From Rhodocollybia butyracea (lineage: Eukaryota; Basidiomycota; Agaricomycetes; Agaricales; Omphalotaceae), in NCBI GenBank assembly GCA_015501585.1, contig JADNRY010000004.1, forward strand, positions 62,001-126,000: DNA of 64,000 bases, written 5' to 3'. Shown here piece by piece: positions 39,201 through 51,413 of the stretch. A program made the translations under genes and the position numbers. The notes under the pieces are model-generated. The model worked only from the letters and a program-made list of their open reading frames with translations. It was not told where the DNA came from and did no database searches. Each line of letters starts with the position of its first letter. Positions within the stretch are counted from its first letter, which is position 1.

Positions 39201-42200
39201 AGTCTCGCTGCTGACACCGATCCCGTCCTGAACGATCTTGATACCCATGACTTGGTCAGAGCAGGTTTGGTCCCAGCTGCCACTGCAAGCGTTGCAAAAC
39301 GGAAAATTCGGCTAGCTACCATAGGTAAAACTGAAATATCATTGATTACTGTTACGCTAATAACTGTTTATAGACAATTACCAGGGCGAAGAGAGTGACA
39401 TTATCATTGCATCTTTGACCAGAAGCAACGCGAATCGGGACATCGGATTTTTATATGCACCTGAACGTCTGAATGTGTTGCTTTCTCGAGCTCGTAACGG
39501 CCTGATCATGATTGGAAACTCGGAAACGTTCAGTACCGCTCGAAGGGGTAGTGACCTTTGGACAAAGTTCTTTAGCTTGCTCAAGCGCGGGAGACACGTC
39601 TACGAAGGCTTACCGATCAAGTGCGAGAGGCACCCAGATAGGATGGCTTTGCTGCGAAAAGCTGTCGACTTTGATACCGAGACTCCGGATGGAGGCTGTC
39701 TTGAAGATTGGTATGTCTAATCTGCTGGATGTGTCATATGCAAAGATCTGAAACAGACCATACAGTGGTACCATGCTCAAGTGTGGCGTTCATGCTTGTC
39801 CTTCAAAGTGCCATCAACTTTCTGACCACTCTAAGATGCCATGCGAAGCTATAGTGGAATCGAAGTGCCCCAAGAACCACAAACAAAGCTGGAGATGCTC
39901 TGAAGGACCCTTGCCTTCCTGCAAGAAATGCGACCAGGAGGCAGCTGAAGTAAAGAGAAAGCAACAGCAAGCTCTAGAAACTCAGCGGAAGCGGGAGGCT
40001 CAGAAAGCTGCTTATGATCGAGAGTTGAGAGAGATAAATGAGAAGATCGAGGCCGGAAACGAGGCTGCCAGGTCTGCTGAAGAAGAACGGAAGAGACAAG
40101 AAGTTTTGGCTCAGAGAAGAAGGGATCTCGAGGAAATCACAGTCCGAAATACCAGCACTCCTACAGCCTCCCAGTCCCCTTCACTTCTGCAACCTATTCT
40201 GAATCGATTTTCACCGACGACTTCAACTATTCCGGTCGATTCATCATCCTCAGTCATATCTCCTGTAGTTTCTATTCCGCCTGTTGCCTCCCCCGTTGTG
40301 CCTTCTACAGCCACCATAGCTTCGGTTGCATCTGATGTTTTTCAATCAGCACCCCTCACGACTTCACCTTCCGCCGCTGAACAAGAATGGCAGCGTCAGA
40401 AAGACTTCGAAGGCGCTTCAAATGATGCAATTGACTCGCTCATGAAACTGACAGGTCTCGAGGAGGTCAAACTCCAGGTGCTTGCGATCAAGGCAAAGAT
40501 TGATCTTGTAACACGACAGAATACATCGGTATCTAAAGAGAGGTTTAACGTGTGTATGCTAGGAAATCCTGGGACCGGTGGGTTTAATAAATGCGATAAT
40601 TAAGATCGACGACTCACTGTCACTTCTTCCAGGAAAGACAACGGTGTCAAGGAGTTATGCGAAATTTCTGTCGTCGGTTGGTATACTTCCTGGAAACGAG
40701 TTCATCGAAACTACTGGATCGAGAATAGCCAACGACGGCATTCCCGGTATCAAGGCGCATATCGAAGCAGTTCTCAATGCCGGAGGAGGCGCAATCTTCA
40801 TCGACGAGGCCTATCAGTTGGTCTCTACTAACAGTCTACAAGGATCACAAGTACTAGATTTTGTACTAGCGGAGATGGAAAACAATGTCGGAAAGTTAGT
40901 CTTCATTCTAGCCGGATACCACAAAGAGATGGAGAAGTTTTTCGAGCATAACCCAGGGCTATCGAGTCGGGTTCCTTATGTTTTGAACTTTGAAGACTTT
41001 ACGGACGATGAACTGTTGAAGATGTTGAAGAGGCTGATCGAAGAGAAGTATCAGGGAAAAATGAAAATCGACGGTGGTGTCGAAGGACTGTTCGCTCGAG
41101 TCGTAGTCCGTCGCTTGGGCCGAGGCCGTAATCGCCCAGGATTTGGCAACGCGAGGGCCTTAGAAAATGTCTTCAACAAGATCACAGAGCGCCAGGCGAA
41201 GAGGATTAGTATAGAGAGAAAAAACGGACAGCGCCCCGATGACTTCCTGCTTACCCGGGAAGACTTGATCGGTCCTGAACCATCCGGAGCTCTTGAACAA
41301 AGTGTATCCTGGAAAAAGCTCCAGGACCTCATTGGCCTTTCCTCTGTCAAGGAGACTGTTCGCAGTCTCATCGATACTCTGCACACCAATTATCTACGCG
41401 AATTGAAAGAAACCAAACCTATCGAAGTATCACTTAATCGTGTCATGACTGGGTCGTCTGGTACAGGTCAGTCTTATCCAAATTTCTCGAGACTAAACAC
41501 TGACAATATACCTATATGCAAGGGAAAACAACTGTGGCTAAATACTATGGCCAAATCCTGGCAGACCTCGGACTTTTAAGTAACGGCGAAGGTATGGTAT
41601 ACTAGATTCAGATCACTTTTTTATTTATTTAAACCACATTTTAGTTGTTGTCAAAAACCCCGCAGATTTCACGGGAGCCCATCTCGGACAGTCTGAAGAA
41701 AAGACCAAAGCAATCTTAGCTAGCACGGTTGGAAAGGTTCTGGTGATAGACGAGGTCAGTGCGGGGTTTATCTAGGCCCAGATTATCTCAAGATGGATAC
41801 CTCTTTTTTAAGGCTTATGGCTTGTATGGTGGATCGCAAAGCAGCAGTGGGCCTGATATCTATAAAACGGCAGTCATCGATACAATCGTGGCTGAAGTTC
41901 AAAGCGTAGCTGGGGAGGATCGATGTGTACTCCTTTTAGGATATAGACCCCAAATGGAAGAAATGTTCCAGGTACGTTATGTACCAATTTCACGCGCTGA
42001 CTAGATACTGAACATCGTTCTGGTTAGAACGTGAATCCTGGGCTCTCGCGACGCTTTGCAATAGAAGATGCCTTTCAATTTGATGACTTTAGCGAATCCG
42101 AACTCATGGAGGTCCTGGAGCTCAAGTTACGCCAGTCTGACCTTGATGCTTCCGATGACGCTAAAACGGTAGCTCGAGAGTATCTAGGACGCGCTCGAAG

Positions 42201-43711
42201 TCGACCTAATTTTGGTAATGGTGGGGATGTGCAAAACCTAATCGACAAGGCAAAAATTCGCTATCAATCTCGCCAGGCATCTTTACCTAAAGATCAACGC
42301 TCAGCTGACATCGTTTTACAACCCATCGACTTCGATCCAGAACACGACCGCCAGAACCACGCTTCATCCAATTTGGCAAAACTCTTCGAGAATCTTGAAG
42401 GATGTGACGAAGTTGTACAGAAGTTGGGCTCATATCAGCAGCTTGCAATTGGTTTGAAGAATGCCGGGAAAGATCCTCGAAAGCATGTTCCGACTTGTTT
42501 TATTTTCAAAGGACCACCAGGTCAGTACTATCTGTTATTTTCATGTGTTCCGTTCTCGATATTTTGTAGGTACGGGTAAGACAACTGTTGCGCGCGAGAT
42601 GGGGCAAGTCTTTTACGACATGGGCTTTTTATCCACTAAAGAGGTGGTTGAATGTTCAGCCTCAGATCTGGTCGGGCAATATGTCGGTCAAACCGGTCCC
42701 AAAGTCCAGAAGAAGTTTGAACAGGCTCTTGGTCGCGTTCTCTTCATAGACGAAGCTTATCGACTCGGGGAAGGTCATTTCGCTCAGGAAGCTGTGGACG
42801 AAATTGTTAGTATCCTGACCCAGGAAAAGTTCATGTCAAAGCTTGTTGTGATTCTAGCAGGCTACGACAATGATATGAACCGACTACTGGCTGTCAACAC
42901 CGGACTCTCCAGTCGCTTCCCGGAAACTATCACGTTCCATAACATGGATCACACTTCCTGTCTGAAAGTGCTGGAGAAAGTCTTGAAAGATGAAGATATT
43001 CTCATCGCAGATCTCCAAGATCGAACTTCTCTAGGATATCACGAAATGGCTAGTATCCTAGACGAGCTCGCTGCTCTCCCCGGCTGGGGCAACATTCGTG
43101 ATGTCATGACGTTGTCGAAAAAGATGATTGGCGAAGCTTACTCCAGCAGCCCGCCCCAACTCACCGGTAAACGAGCATCATCTATCATGAAGGATATGGT
43201 TGCAGAGCGTCAGAATCGATCTACTAATTCTCGTTCCCCACCTTCACACCAGGCTGAATCCCTTGCGCAACCTCCTAGACCGAGGTTTACCCCATCCATT
43301 TCAACGGCAGCGCCTCCGACAACACTCAAAAAACCCAACCTTCTTCCTCCTCAGGATGAAGCAGGAACGAGCGGTCGTGATACCGGAGTTTCTGATGCAG
43401 AATGGAACCAGCTGCAGCACGATAAGAAAGTGGCAGAGAAACTCGAGCAAGAGAGGCATAAACGCATGTTGGAGCTAGAGCGCCAAGTTCAGGAACAAAA
43501 GGCGCAGGAAGAGAAAGAAGCGGCGCTTTTAGAAAATCAACGGAAAGAAGCAGCGCGAGCCAGGGATGCGGCGGAGCAATCGGAACTCAAGCGTCAGCAC
43601 GAGGCGATGCGACTTCGCGCACTCCAAGCTCAGGCGGAACGCAGGAAACTCGAGGAGGCTTTAGAAGCGCAGAGGGAGGAACAGAAGAAGGAAGCTCAGG
43701 CACAACAGTAA
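36235..43711 (+). CDS. giant ZNFX1-type SF1 helicase fused to three CbxX/CfqX AAA+ modules
   Basis: About 2,290 residues in roughly twelve exons. Residues 1-480: helical, ZNFX1/NFX1-like N-region. Helicase: motif I GPPGTGKSF, motif Ia CYTNHALDQFLEDLL, motif II LLVEEAGEI, motif III ILIGDHKQLRP, then LLEQHRMRPEIS, TIDNYQGEESDIII and RLNVLLSRARNGLIMIG. An NFX1-like Cys/His patch follows (CGTMLKCGVHACPSKCH, CEAIVESKCP). Then a coiled coil, a Ser/Pro linker and three AAA+ units: Walker A GNPGTGKTT, GSSGTGKTT, GPPGTGKTT; Walker B AIFIDEAY, VLVIDEAY, VLFIDEAY; Arg-containing sensor blocks NPGLSSRV, NPGLSRRF, NTGLSSRF. A Glu/Lys/Gln-rich coiled coil ends the protein. All three Walker A motifs are split by introns at the same codon. 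One frame break at the C6 run 38911-38916 (NRPP-LRGLQDVIVFVNHTHPE) needs one more C. Helicase relatives act in RNA surveillance/RNAi; the role of the AAA tail is unknown. Confidence 0.87.
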
Positions 43712-44228
43712 ACTTCGTTCAATGGGCGTTTGTGTTGCTGGATTTCGATGGATAAAGCAAACCAACGGATATCGGTGTGCTGGGGGCGCTCACTTTGTTG
43801 ATAATGCTGCACTGGAAGGATGAACTCTAGAATTGTTTCTTGTTTAGATCACTGTTGACTACATGCTTTGAGAATCATTGAGATACGCGTACAAATAGTA
43901 ATATAGATACTAGTAGACCTGAAACGGACATAACTCTGGCTAGTACTTTTTTCTGCACGCTGAGTCTGCTATGTCACACATCTATCATGATTAGCACCGC
44001 TTGCAATGCATAGATATCATACAAAGTCACATAACATGAAAACATGATAAACATAGCAGATACAGGGGTATATAATGATCCATCCATCCAAAGCTTCAAG
44101 TCCCAAGCCACAGCAAACATCGTCCACCATCCTATCCTACTACTATCTACAGAACCTATATAACAATTCTCAGAACTCAGAATAAAAGTAAGCGAAAGGA
44201 AGTGCTGAATCCTTTTCAAAAATTTCCA
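43712..44228. other. intergenic region between convergent genes
   Basis: About 520 bp between the helicase-AAA stop (plus) and the aldehyde dehydrogenase stop (minus). Only 3' UTR-like AT-rich sequence is seen. Confidence 0.45.
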
Positions 44229-46949
44229 TCAAAGTTTATACTGACGCTTCATCACCCCTCCAGCCAACCCAAGCGCCAACAAGAAACTAAACCATTTTGT
44301 CCAAAATAATTTTCCGGTATTACTCACTTGGGGATCGCTAGGTGGTCCTGTTGGTCGAGGGGGTAAGCTCGAACCCGTGAATCGACCCATTGCTTTTAGT
44401 TTGGCGGGCTTCAGAAGCGGTGGTAAGCTGCATATTGCAGCGCAGAGACAAGGGTAGGGCTTACGGTGTAAGGAGGGTATCGGAAGCTTAGGAGCATGTC
44501 CAGCCTAAAAATCGGGTCACTCGAGAGTCAGTAGCCTGAAGGACTAGAGCCCTATATAGCTGCTTCTTACCACCCAGGTGAATCCATGGAAGACCGAAGA
44601 TGGGTGAACATGTCAAAGCCGTACTGAGAAGAGTATCTCGTTAGTCATCCATGAATTTGAAAATTGGTACCCGGGGTATTAAGATACGTACTTTTCCAGA
44701 GTGGTACCCGGCTGCAGTGAGAAAATGAGAGGAAATGAGATGAGATGGGGGGTTAGTAAAACACAAAAGACACCTTAACATTTAGCAAAAGGAGAGGAAA
44801 ACTTACAGCCACTGGGTCCTATGCCACCGAATGGAAGGCCGTATGCTGGTGAGGAAGGTTTCGTTGAGCTCCATGAATGGTATGACATTGACAGAAAAGT
44901 TTGAAGAAATAGGGGTAGACAAGGTGCGAAGGGGAAGGAGGTACTCACCCGCGGGATGAATAATAGTTTCGTTCGCCATAGCGGAACCGCTCTGCGTGTT
45001 ATCGAATACTGAAACAGTAGATCAGTAAATCAAAATCAAAACCAAGTATATTCAAGGCACGTACTTTTCGCTTTAAACGCGCTATCTTGGGAAAAGGCAT
45101 ACACCGAGAGCGGATGATCACTAGCAAATACATACATACTAGCTCAGCCTACTTCGAAGGACAACTTTGGGCACACATACTGAGCATTAACGTAGGCTAA
45201 TCCTTCTTCAATGCTGCTGACAGGCATGATAGGAAGTACAGGACCGAATATTTCTCTGTCGGAGTAAAGAAAAAATTGATAGTAAGTACGACGAAGAAAC
45301 ATAATGAAAAGGGAAAAAGAAGAGGTTCGCACGTACTCCGACATAAGGCAATCCCCTGGCATAACATCTTTTACAATAGTAGGCCCAATGTACTTCGTAG
45401 CCTCATCCGTATCACCACCAAAAACGATCGTGCCTTTCGTGTTCTTGATTAGGTTGTTGATACGCGTAAATGCTGGCGTGGAGACTAGACGGGACATTTG
45501 GCCTGGAGCTGAGGCTTTGTTGGGGTAGAATTCTTCGCATCTGATTCGTGGCAAGTTTGAGAGAAAGGCGAATTGAGGAAAAGTGAGTTGAGGAGGAGTA
45601 CAAGTTTAGAGGGTATTCGAAACTTACTCGTCTTGTAAAGCTTTAACGAGCTTGTCTTGGAAGTCTTGCGGTACAATGATATAATCAGGCGCGACACAGC
45701 TGGATCACCGCCAGTGACGTTGATTAAGTTAACAAGATGCTCTCGGAGGGGTGAACATGAACGTACGTTTGGCCTGCATTAGCTAATTTGCCCCATAAAA
45801 GCCTCTTTGCTGTCATCTTTAGGTCGCATTTGGGGTCGATAAATACCGGGGATTTGCCTGAGCGTTGAATGTAAGTTGAATGGAAAAAAGAGCAAAATGC
45901 AGTATTGGGGTTACCTCCGAGCTAGAGCGAGAAATAGGTGAGATATGAGTCAAGGACGGGTGGGAGAGACAGGATTGAATATTTATTTACCTCCAAAGAT
46001 ACTGGGGAGAGTGTTTTGGCTCCGGCTACAGCGATGATCTTTCCGACTCTGCCTCCACCTAATTTTGTATCAAATTAGCAATCTCCGGAAGCACCAAAGG
46101 TCCAAAAGTCATACCGGTATACAGAACTGCCCGAACGATATGAGTATATGAAAGCAAACTCGAGGGTTACTTAAGACGTACTGTGGCCCCATGTATATTC
46201 CAATAGCTGAACAGTAGACTTAGAATGAGCATTCGAGGTTCGAAAGATGAGTTACTGACCTTTGTAGTTTCATCAACACCTCCATTGATAACGCGAATAA
46301 GAGATGTATCGAGATATTTCTCAGCAAGGCTCGCAAGTAAAGCACTTGTAGCCGGTGTGTTTTCAGCAGGTTTCAGTACTACAGCGTTACCTGCAGCAAT
46401 GGCCGAAGCCTAACCAGAACGACAGAACAGTTTAAAACTCGAAAAGTGACTGATGACGGACACCAGTGAAACAAGTTACGCGTACCATAAGCGGCAGTGT
46501 AAGGAACAAAGGATAGTTAAAAGGGCTTATAATGAGAACAACGCCTTTGGGTTCCTTGCGAATGACTGGACGCATAGCAGTAAAGTTGATTGAGAATGGT
46601 GCTTTTTCTTGTTTTGTCCACTTCTCAAAGCTGCTTAGGGTCGATTTGATTTCTCCGAGGCTCGGGTCAATATCCAGCATGCGGGCTTCGAGTTCAGGTC
46701 TACCGAGGTCAGCGGCAAGAGCATCTTCGAATAGCTTGGTGTTGTCTTTGAGCATGTAGGCTAGTTGGAGGAGCTGATACCTCCGGTATCGAATTGGCTT
46801 GGATTTTCCAGATGCGAAGGTGGTTTTGAGTTCATTATATATCTAGATATTGAAGGAAAGAAAGCTTAGATGAGTGATTTAAAATGTTAAAATACTGAGA
46901 CCTTTTCGATATCGTCGAGAGGGGTATATACGAGTTTGGAGTCGGACAT
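44229..46949 (-). CDS. fatty aldehyde dehydrogenase (ALDH3/Hfd1-like), tail-anchored
   Basis: NAD(P)+-dependent oxidation of fatty aldehydes to acids, for example hexadecenal from sphingolipid breakdown. ATG 46949 (MSDSKLVYTPLDDIEKIYNEL). Motifs in order: KGVVLIISPFNYPLFLTL, GNAVVLKPAENTPATSALLA, LYTGGGRVGKIIA, general base Glu in VSLELGGKSPVFID, nucleophile Cys in ANAGQTCVAPDY, EIFGPVLPIMPV, and GLPFGGIGPSGFG. The C-terminus has a hydrophobic segment (LFWTKWFSFLLALGLAGG) then KRQYKL, a tail anchor that would place it on ER, peroxisome or mitochondrial outer membrane. About a dozen short introns. The gene looks intact. Confidence 0.9.
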
Positions 46950-47574
46950 GATGGTTGTTCGGGTACAAGGTAAGCGATTGTGACAAGTACGTGTTCACAG
47001 GTATTCACTTTGGAAGGCTTGTGATTAATTAGTTACTGGTGTAAGTACTTAGTGCAGACAATAACAGACAACAAGGCACAACAGACAGTTTATTTAGAAC
47101 TCGTCACGAAGCCAGAAACCTTGCGAAAGATCAACAAAAGATGCATGAAAGAGAAAGCTATCAATCATCAAATTTATTTTAGATTTCTGTGCAAGCGAGC
47201 TGCTAGCAGTGATACACGTCCTCGGCATCTTTGATGGACTTGCTCACTCTTCGACTTGCCGCGGATACATTTTCGGTGTGCCTTGAAGCACGTGAACACC
47301 TTTGCAAGTACTGAGCGACGTAGCAGACTCATAGTGACGCATGTGCATGAACCCCTTGGATCCCAACTGTGACTGGTTCATCTGCCTATCCGAAGCAGCG
47401 AAGAAGCCGAAAGCCGACAAAGTGACAATGGGAATTTTCACACCGCTAAGAACAAAACTTTCATGTCTACTTTTTTTCCAGGAGCTCCAGCATCAGACGC
47501 ATTGACATCTACTCTCGGATTAGCCGAAAACACCCAGCTCTGTTTACGCGAGAACATCCATGATAACATACCAA
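46950..47574. other. intergenic region
   Basis: About 620 bp between the aldehyde dehydrogenase start and the PNO1 stop, both minus. It contains the dehydrogenase promoter and PNO1 3' UTR. Short open frames here show no homology. Confidence 0.4.
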
Positions 47575-48711
47575 CTATATAGCCCGTTGTCGCATACGAC
47601 TACTAACCGTCCTAAGCCCAGCATAAACTTTGCCCGGTGGGGAGCCCAGTATAAGTGAAACGATAGCATCCCGAGCGATTTTGATGTTCTGGAAGGAACC
47701 CATGATGTGTATTTTACTTGAAGGGCGTCAGGAAGGAACATCATCATCAGATGGAGTGTTCAGGACTTACGTGTCAGCAAGAACAATACGAGTCCTACTA
47801 GCATTCTCGATAGTGAATTTCGTCTTGCCGTCTTGGCCAGCGATACGGCCTGAAAAACGAACGATAAGAAAACGTGTACGGGCAAGCGCAAGGGCACAGG
47901 ACATGGAGCAAAAAGATGAAAGGAATTTCATACCTATAGCCCGAGACAGATGATCTCCTTGTAAAGATTTCACATCCTTGATTTCAAAAGTATCGAGGTA
48001 GAGATCGTCTAGCCGGAGTAGAGCGATGGCATCCTAGATAAACAGCATTGATGTTAATGGGCTGTTGCCAGCGAAGCATAAGTGGAAATGAGCACAACAT
48101 ACATTCACATCGAATCCAAGAGCATAAGCTTTCACAAAATCAGCACCTTTTTGTAGTGCGCCGATGTCTTTTGTGTGTTTAGATGTCTAGCGGTAAATCG
48201 TTAGTTAGTTAACTTTGATTTAAGGACTCGGAAAGAAAATACACACCCGTGCTTCCACCGTCCTCCGCTGCACATTCATCCTAACCTGCAGCCCCAAAAT
48301 TTCCGTCAAAGGTCCAAAAATATTAATCCAATCTTTTTTCAGCGGTGTCATGCGATGTGGCGGAATCGGTATCCGTCTAGTTTCTGATTTTAGAGTGCTC
48401 CGTAGGGCGTCTGCAGATACTGGAGCAAACGCTGGCGCGGCAGATGGATTTGGGAGGGATGGTTCATCGACGTCTATCATGATATCGTCGTCAGCGTCAG
48501 CGTTGGGATTTTGCTGTAAAGTTGAAGGTAAGGCGTCTGTGATTGGCTCGAGTTCTTTCATGGTTTCGTCTCCATCGACATCGACATGGGCAGATGCAGG
48601 TGCAGGTGCGGATGAAGAAGTAGCTGGGTTTTTTTTTCCGGTTCCTCTGCGGGTTTTTCGTTTGGGTTTGGTGGAATCGGACGTGCTGGGTTGATTGGCT
48701 GTAGCGACCAT
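47575..48711 (-). CDS. PNO1: RNA-binding KH protein PNO1/Dim2 (40S assembly factor)
   Basis: Partner of Nob1 in 20S pre-rRNA cleavage; nucleolar and late cytoplasmic 40S assembly. ATG 48711. The N-terminus is low-complexity with acidic [12 protein letters not shown]. The conserved core reads [134 protein letters not shown], and [13 protein letters not shown], ending in SSRMRQRAI before TAG 47577-47575. Five or so exons joined by GT-AG introns. The 5' exon and upstream DNA are duplicated near 57.3-58.1 kb. Confidence 0.92.
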
Positions 48712-49466
48712 TTTGTGGGAAAGGGGACGAAAAAAAAAAAAAACGAGGAAAGCTCGTGGTTGTATGAAGACAAAAAACTCAATTGGGCGCTTATTTTCAT
48801 ATCACACTCAGATGTTCTTCCCTTCCTGCTCGTTGAGGACTACATGAATATTCTTTTCCATGGACTAGTTTAGTAGAGACGCGTACTCTGCAAGGCTTTG
48901 AAGCTTTGAAGACCAGAAAAGTGTTAAGCGCGCACGCCTATGGCAAGTAAAACGAGTGTATCATGCTAGGCAAGGCCTACTTGCTCCTTCATGAGACCAA
49001 CTCGTGTCGAACAGAAAGCGATCCACTGTACAGTGCATTTCGATCTCGACCTGCATGCGACATCCCAGCACGTTTATTCTGAGTTTGAAAGGCTTGTAAC
49101 ATCGACTACATCGACTGGAAGATCCCTATTCCGTCAGAAGACGCCTCAGCCCCAGTCAAGTTCATGAAATACTATGCGCATGCGGCGTTCAGCGAGATTC
49201 CCTGCAAAAAGTGTCATATCCTAAATCACAAATGGAATGCAACTTAGTGTCATTATTCATATCTATAGGTCAAACTTTCCAGAAAGAAGAAAAGCTACTT
49301 GATCATTCTCAAATTATTCTCTTTACGATTTATTTACATCCCTACTACTAGCGCTAACTGTCGTAGGCGGGACGTCCACGGTTCAAATTTCGCCATGAAT
49401 TGATTTATTTTTGATGCTCCTTCCTCTGGCGCATTGTCCTCTTCCTCTGTTGCGATTCCCAGTGCA
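48712..49466. other. PNO1 upstream region, partly duplicated elsewhere in the window
   Basis: Non-coding. 48712-48944 and 49157-49276 have close copies at 57672-57895 and 57971-58099. The intervening 49.0 kb part is not in the copy. The upstream part of the next plus-strand gene could lie at the right edge. Confidence 0.5.
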
Positions 49467-49955
49467 ATGCTATCGACACCCTCATCGGCACAAACAATTA
49501 CGCAGTTGACCACTACAACGTGAGTTTGTCTGAAGATCTGGTCCATCTTTTTATAATTTTGTCGAGGGTAGTCGCTCATTTGATTTTCTAGGGCTCCCGG
49601 AAGTAGTACACAGACATCCTTGGCGGTGCACCGCTCGCTTTCGCCTGGAGTCCTTGCGTGCTTCATAGTAGGCGGTCTGCTCGCCTTTCTGCTCCTAGCC
49701 TTATCGGCTATTTGTATATGGCGTCGGTGCCGAGTTCGACGCATGATGAAAGCGTCAGTCTTTTAGCCTGCCGTGACAATTCCAGGCGAATCATCCGTGG
49801 CTAAATCTTACTGGGATGGCGACTCTGATCTGTATTCACTTACACCTTCCGACTCGGTGTCGAGGGCAATGCATTCCTTTCCCAGGAAAGTTAGACCTTT
49901 GGCTCCTTCCACGACGATGACTTTCGTTTCTGAAGAATCTAAGAGTGGATTGTAA
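49467..49955 (+). CDS. small single-pass membrane protein (5' end and one splice uncertain)
   Basis: Reads MLSTPSSAQTITQLTTTT, then splices at 49519 (AC|GTGAGT) to TAPGSSTQTSLAVHRSLSPG. A transmembrane helix follows (VLACFIVGGLLAFLLLALSA), then the basic stop-transfer CIWRRCRVRRMMKAS. After this an in-frame TAG occurs. The same frame then continues GESSVAKSYWDGDSDLYSLT ... TFVSEESKSGL to a stop at 49955. A 63-nt intron from GTCGGTGCC to TTCCAG would bypass the TAG in frame, though it also removes the basic residues. Ser/Thr-rich outer part, one helix and a hydrophilic tail are typical of orphan fungal membrane proteins. No family recognised. An upstream signal-peptide exon may be missing from this model. 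Confidence 0.5.
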
Positions 49956-51413
49956 CAGGCGTTCTCACACATACGTCCTATACCACCATCATCCCTCGAG
50001 CGCCTAAACCTCAGTAAAGAGAAAAAGGGCTTGACCATGGTGAAATGTGGACTTCTTAGAGCACAGATAGACTTGTAAAGGCCAATATGTGACCTTAGGC
50101 AATATTTTTTTCGCGGCTTAGACAATGTCGAAGTCGTAGTCGACGTTATTGGATTGGCCCCTTTTGTTTCACTTTGTGTCAACATGGCACAACCATCGCT
50201 GGCTGTAATCATTACCTTCTGCAACGATATGGAACTCTCGGAAGGATAGCAAACATTGGGAACATCCTCGGCAGTAATTGCTAGCCTTACAACCCAACGT
50301 CCCCTATCATTCACTTTCTATCAATACTAAGGTCAATATTAAATCGTTCACCGCCCACAACCTGTCTATGAATATTAAGGAAATGTTAGTTATCCTTGCA
50401 GAGGTCGCTAACAGAGTGAGGATATGTAGAGGCTGGGCTAATCATCATCGGATTAAGTGTACCTGGAAAGACCGTATGCTGGACTTTGACTGGTGCAATG
50501 TTTCTCGATGATTAATGATCCAAACTACCTTTCCATGAAAGTCGATACAGTTTAACTAGAGTGGTCGAAATTGCATGCTACACACCTCCGCCGACGAGGC
50601 GGGTCTGATCCTTGATCCCCGTCAATTCAGGGGGCCTGTGGCAGCTAACAGCGCTTGACAGTTTTACGCCTCCTTTTTCCCTCCTCCCTTACCCTAACAA
50701 TGACTCACACTCAAGAACTCTTACCAGAAGCTCGACATACAAAGATGGTGACAATGTGGGTGCTCTTCCCATTTGCCCCGAACATCATCCAGACTATTGG
50801 CGACACAGTGGCCAAGAGTCCTTCGTCTTGCGACTGAGGAAGAAGACCCTGTTGCATTAGCTATAATATTGGACTGAAAATTGCTTCGAGAAATTGAGCC
50901 TCTGGATAACAATGAGCTCTGTTCAAGTAATCTGGTCTGGTAGGTACTAGGCAAAGGCTCCTAAGGATGAAACGAGTCTGGATGCGGGATTCGAGGAAAT
51001 CTAAGTGTTGCATGGAGGACAAAGAAACCATAAAAGTTTGAGATACTAATCCAAAAAAACAAAGTGTGCGCCTCAAACTACCTGTCTCGTATCTAGCAGC
51101 GGCATTGTGCGACCGGAGGAACCAGCCTCTCATCACAGCAATGTTGAGGTTAGATGCCCACGGCACATATATCTAGGCACAATATGTGTTGCGTGGAACC
51201 CGGCTGTTTCTAAATGGGACCGCGCCGGTTAAACCTACCTACCTACCTACCATACCAGTCACCGTCACTGCAACATTCACAATATTTTGTATTTGAAAAT
51301 TTCTAGCTATAGGAGACTTTACATGGACCAGATCGAAGAATAAAAAACCCTCGTTTATGGACAAAAGTGATCCTAGGTAGTGAACGAGTATCGCTCATAT
51401 ATAGTTTTATAAT
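49956..51413. other. gene-poor region with a CTAC microsatellite
   Basis: About 1.45 kb. Open frames on both strands lack homology or splice context. A short (CTAC)n repeat lies near 51,233-51,250. A 44-codon ATG frame near 50,700-50,837 is left uncalled. Confidence 0.4.

Noticed and set aside
49334..50314. Minus-strand open frames of 136 and 168 codons
   Set aside because: They lie opposite the plus-strand membrane-protein exons, contain no domain, and the plus strand has a transmembrane helix, splice sites and a better protein-like composition.
51233..51250. (CTAC)n tandem repeat as a regulatory array
   Set aside because: Only about four short units; an ordinary microsatellite.
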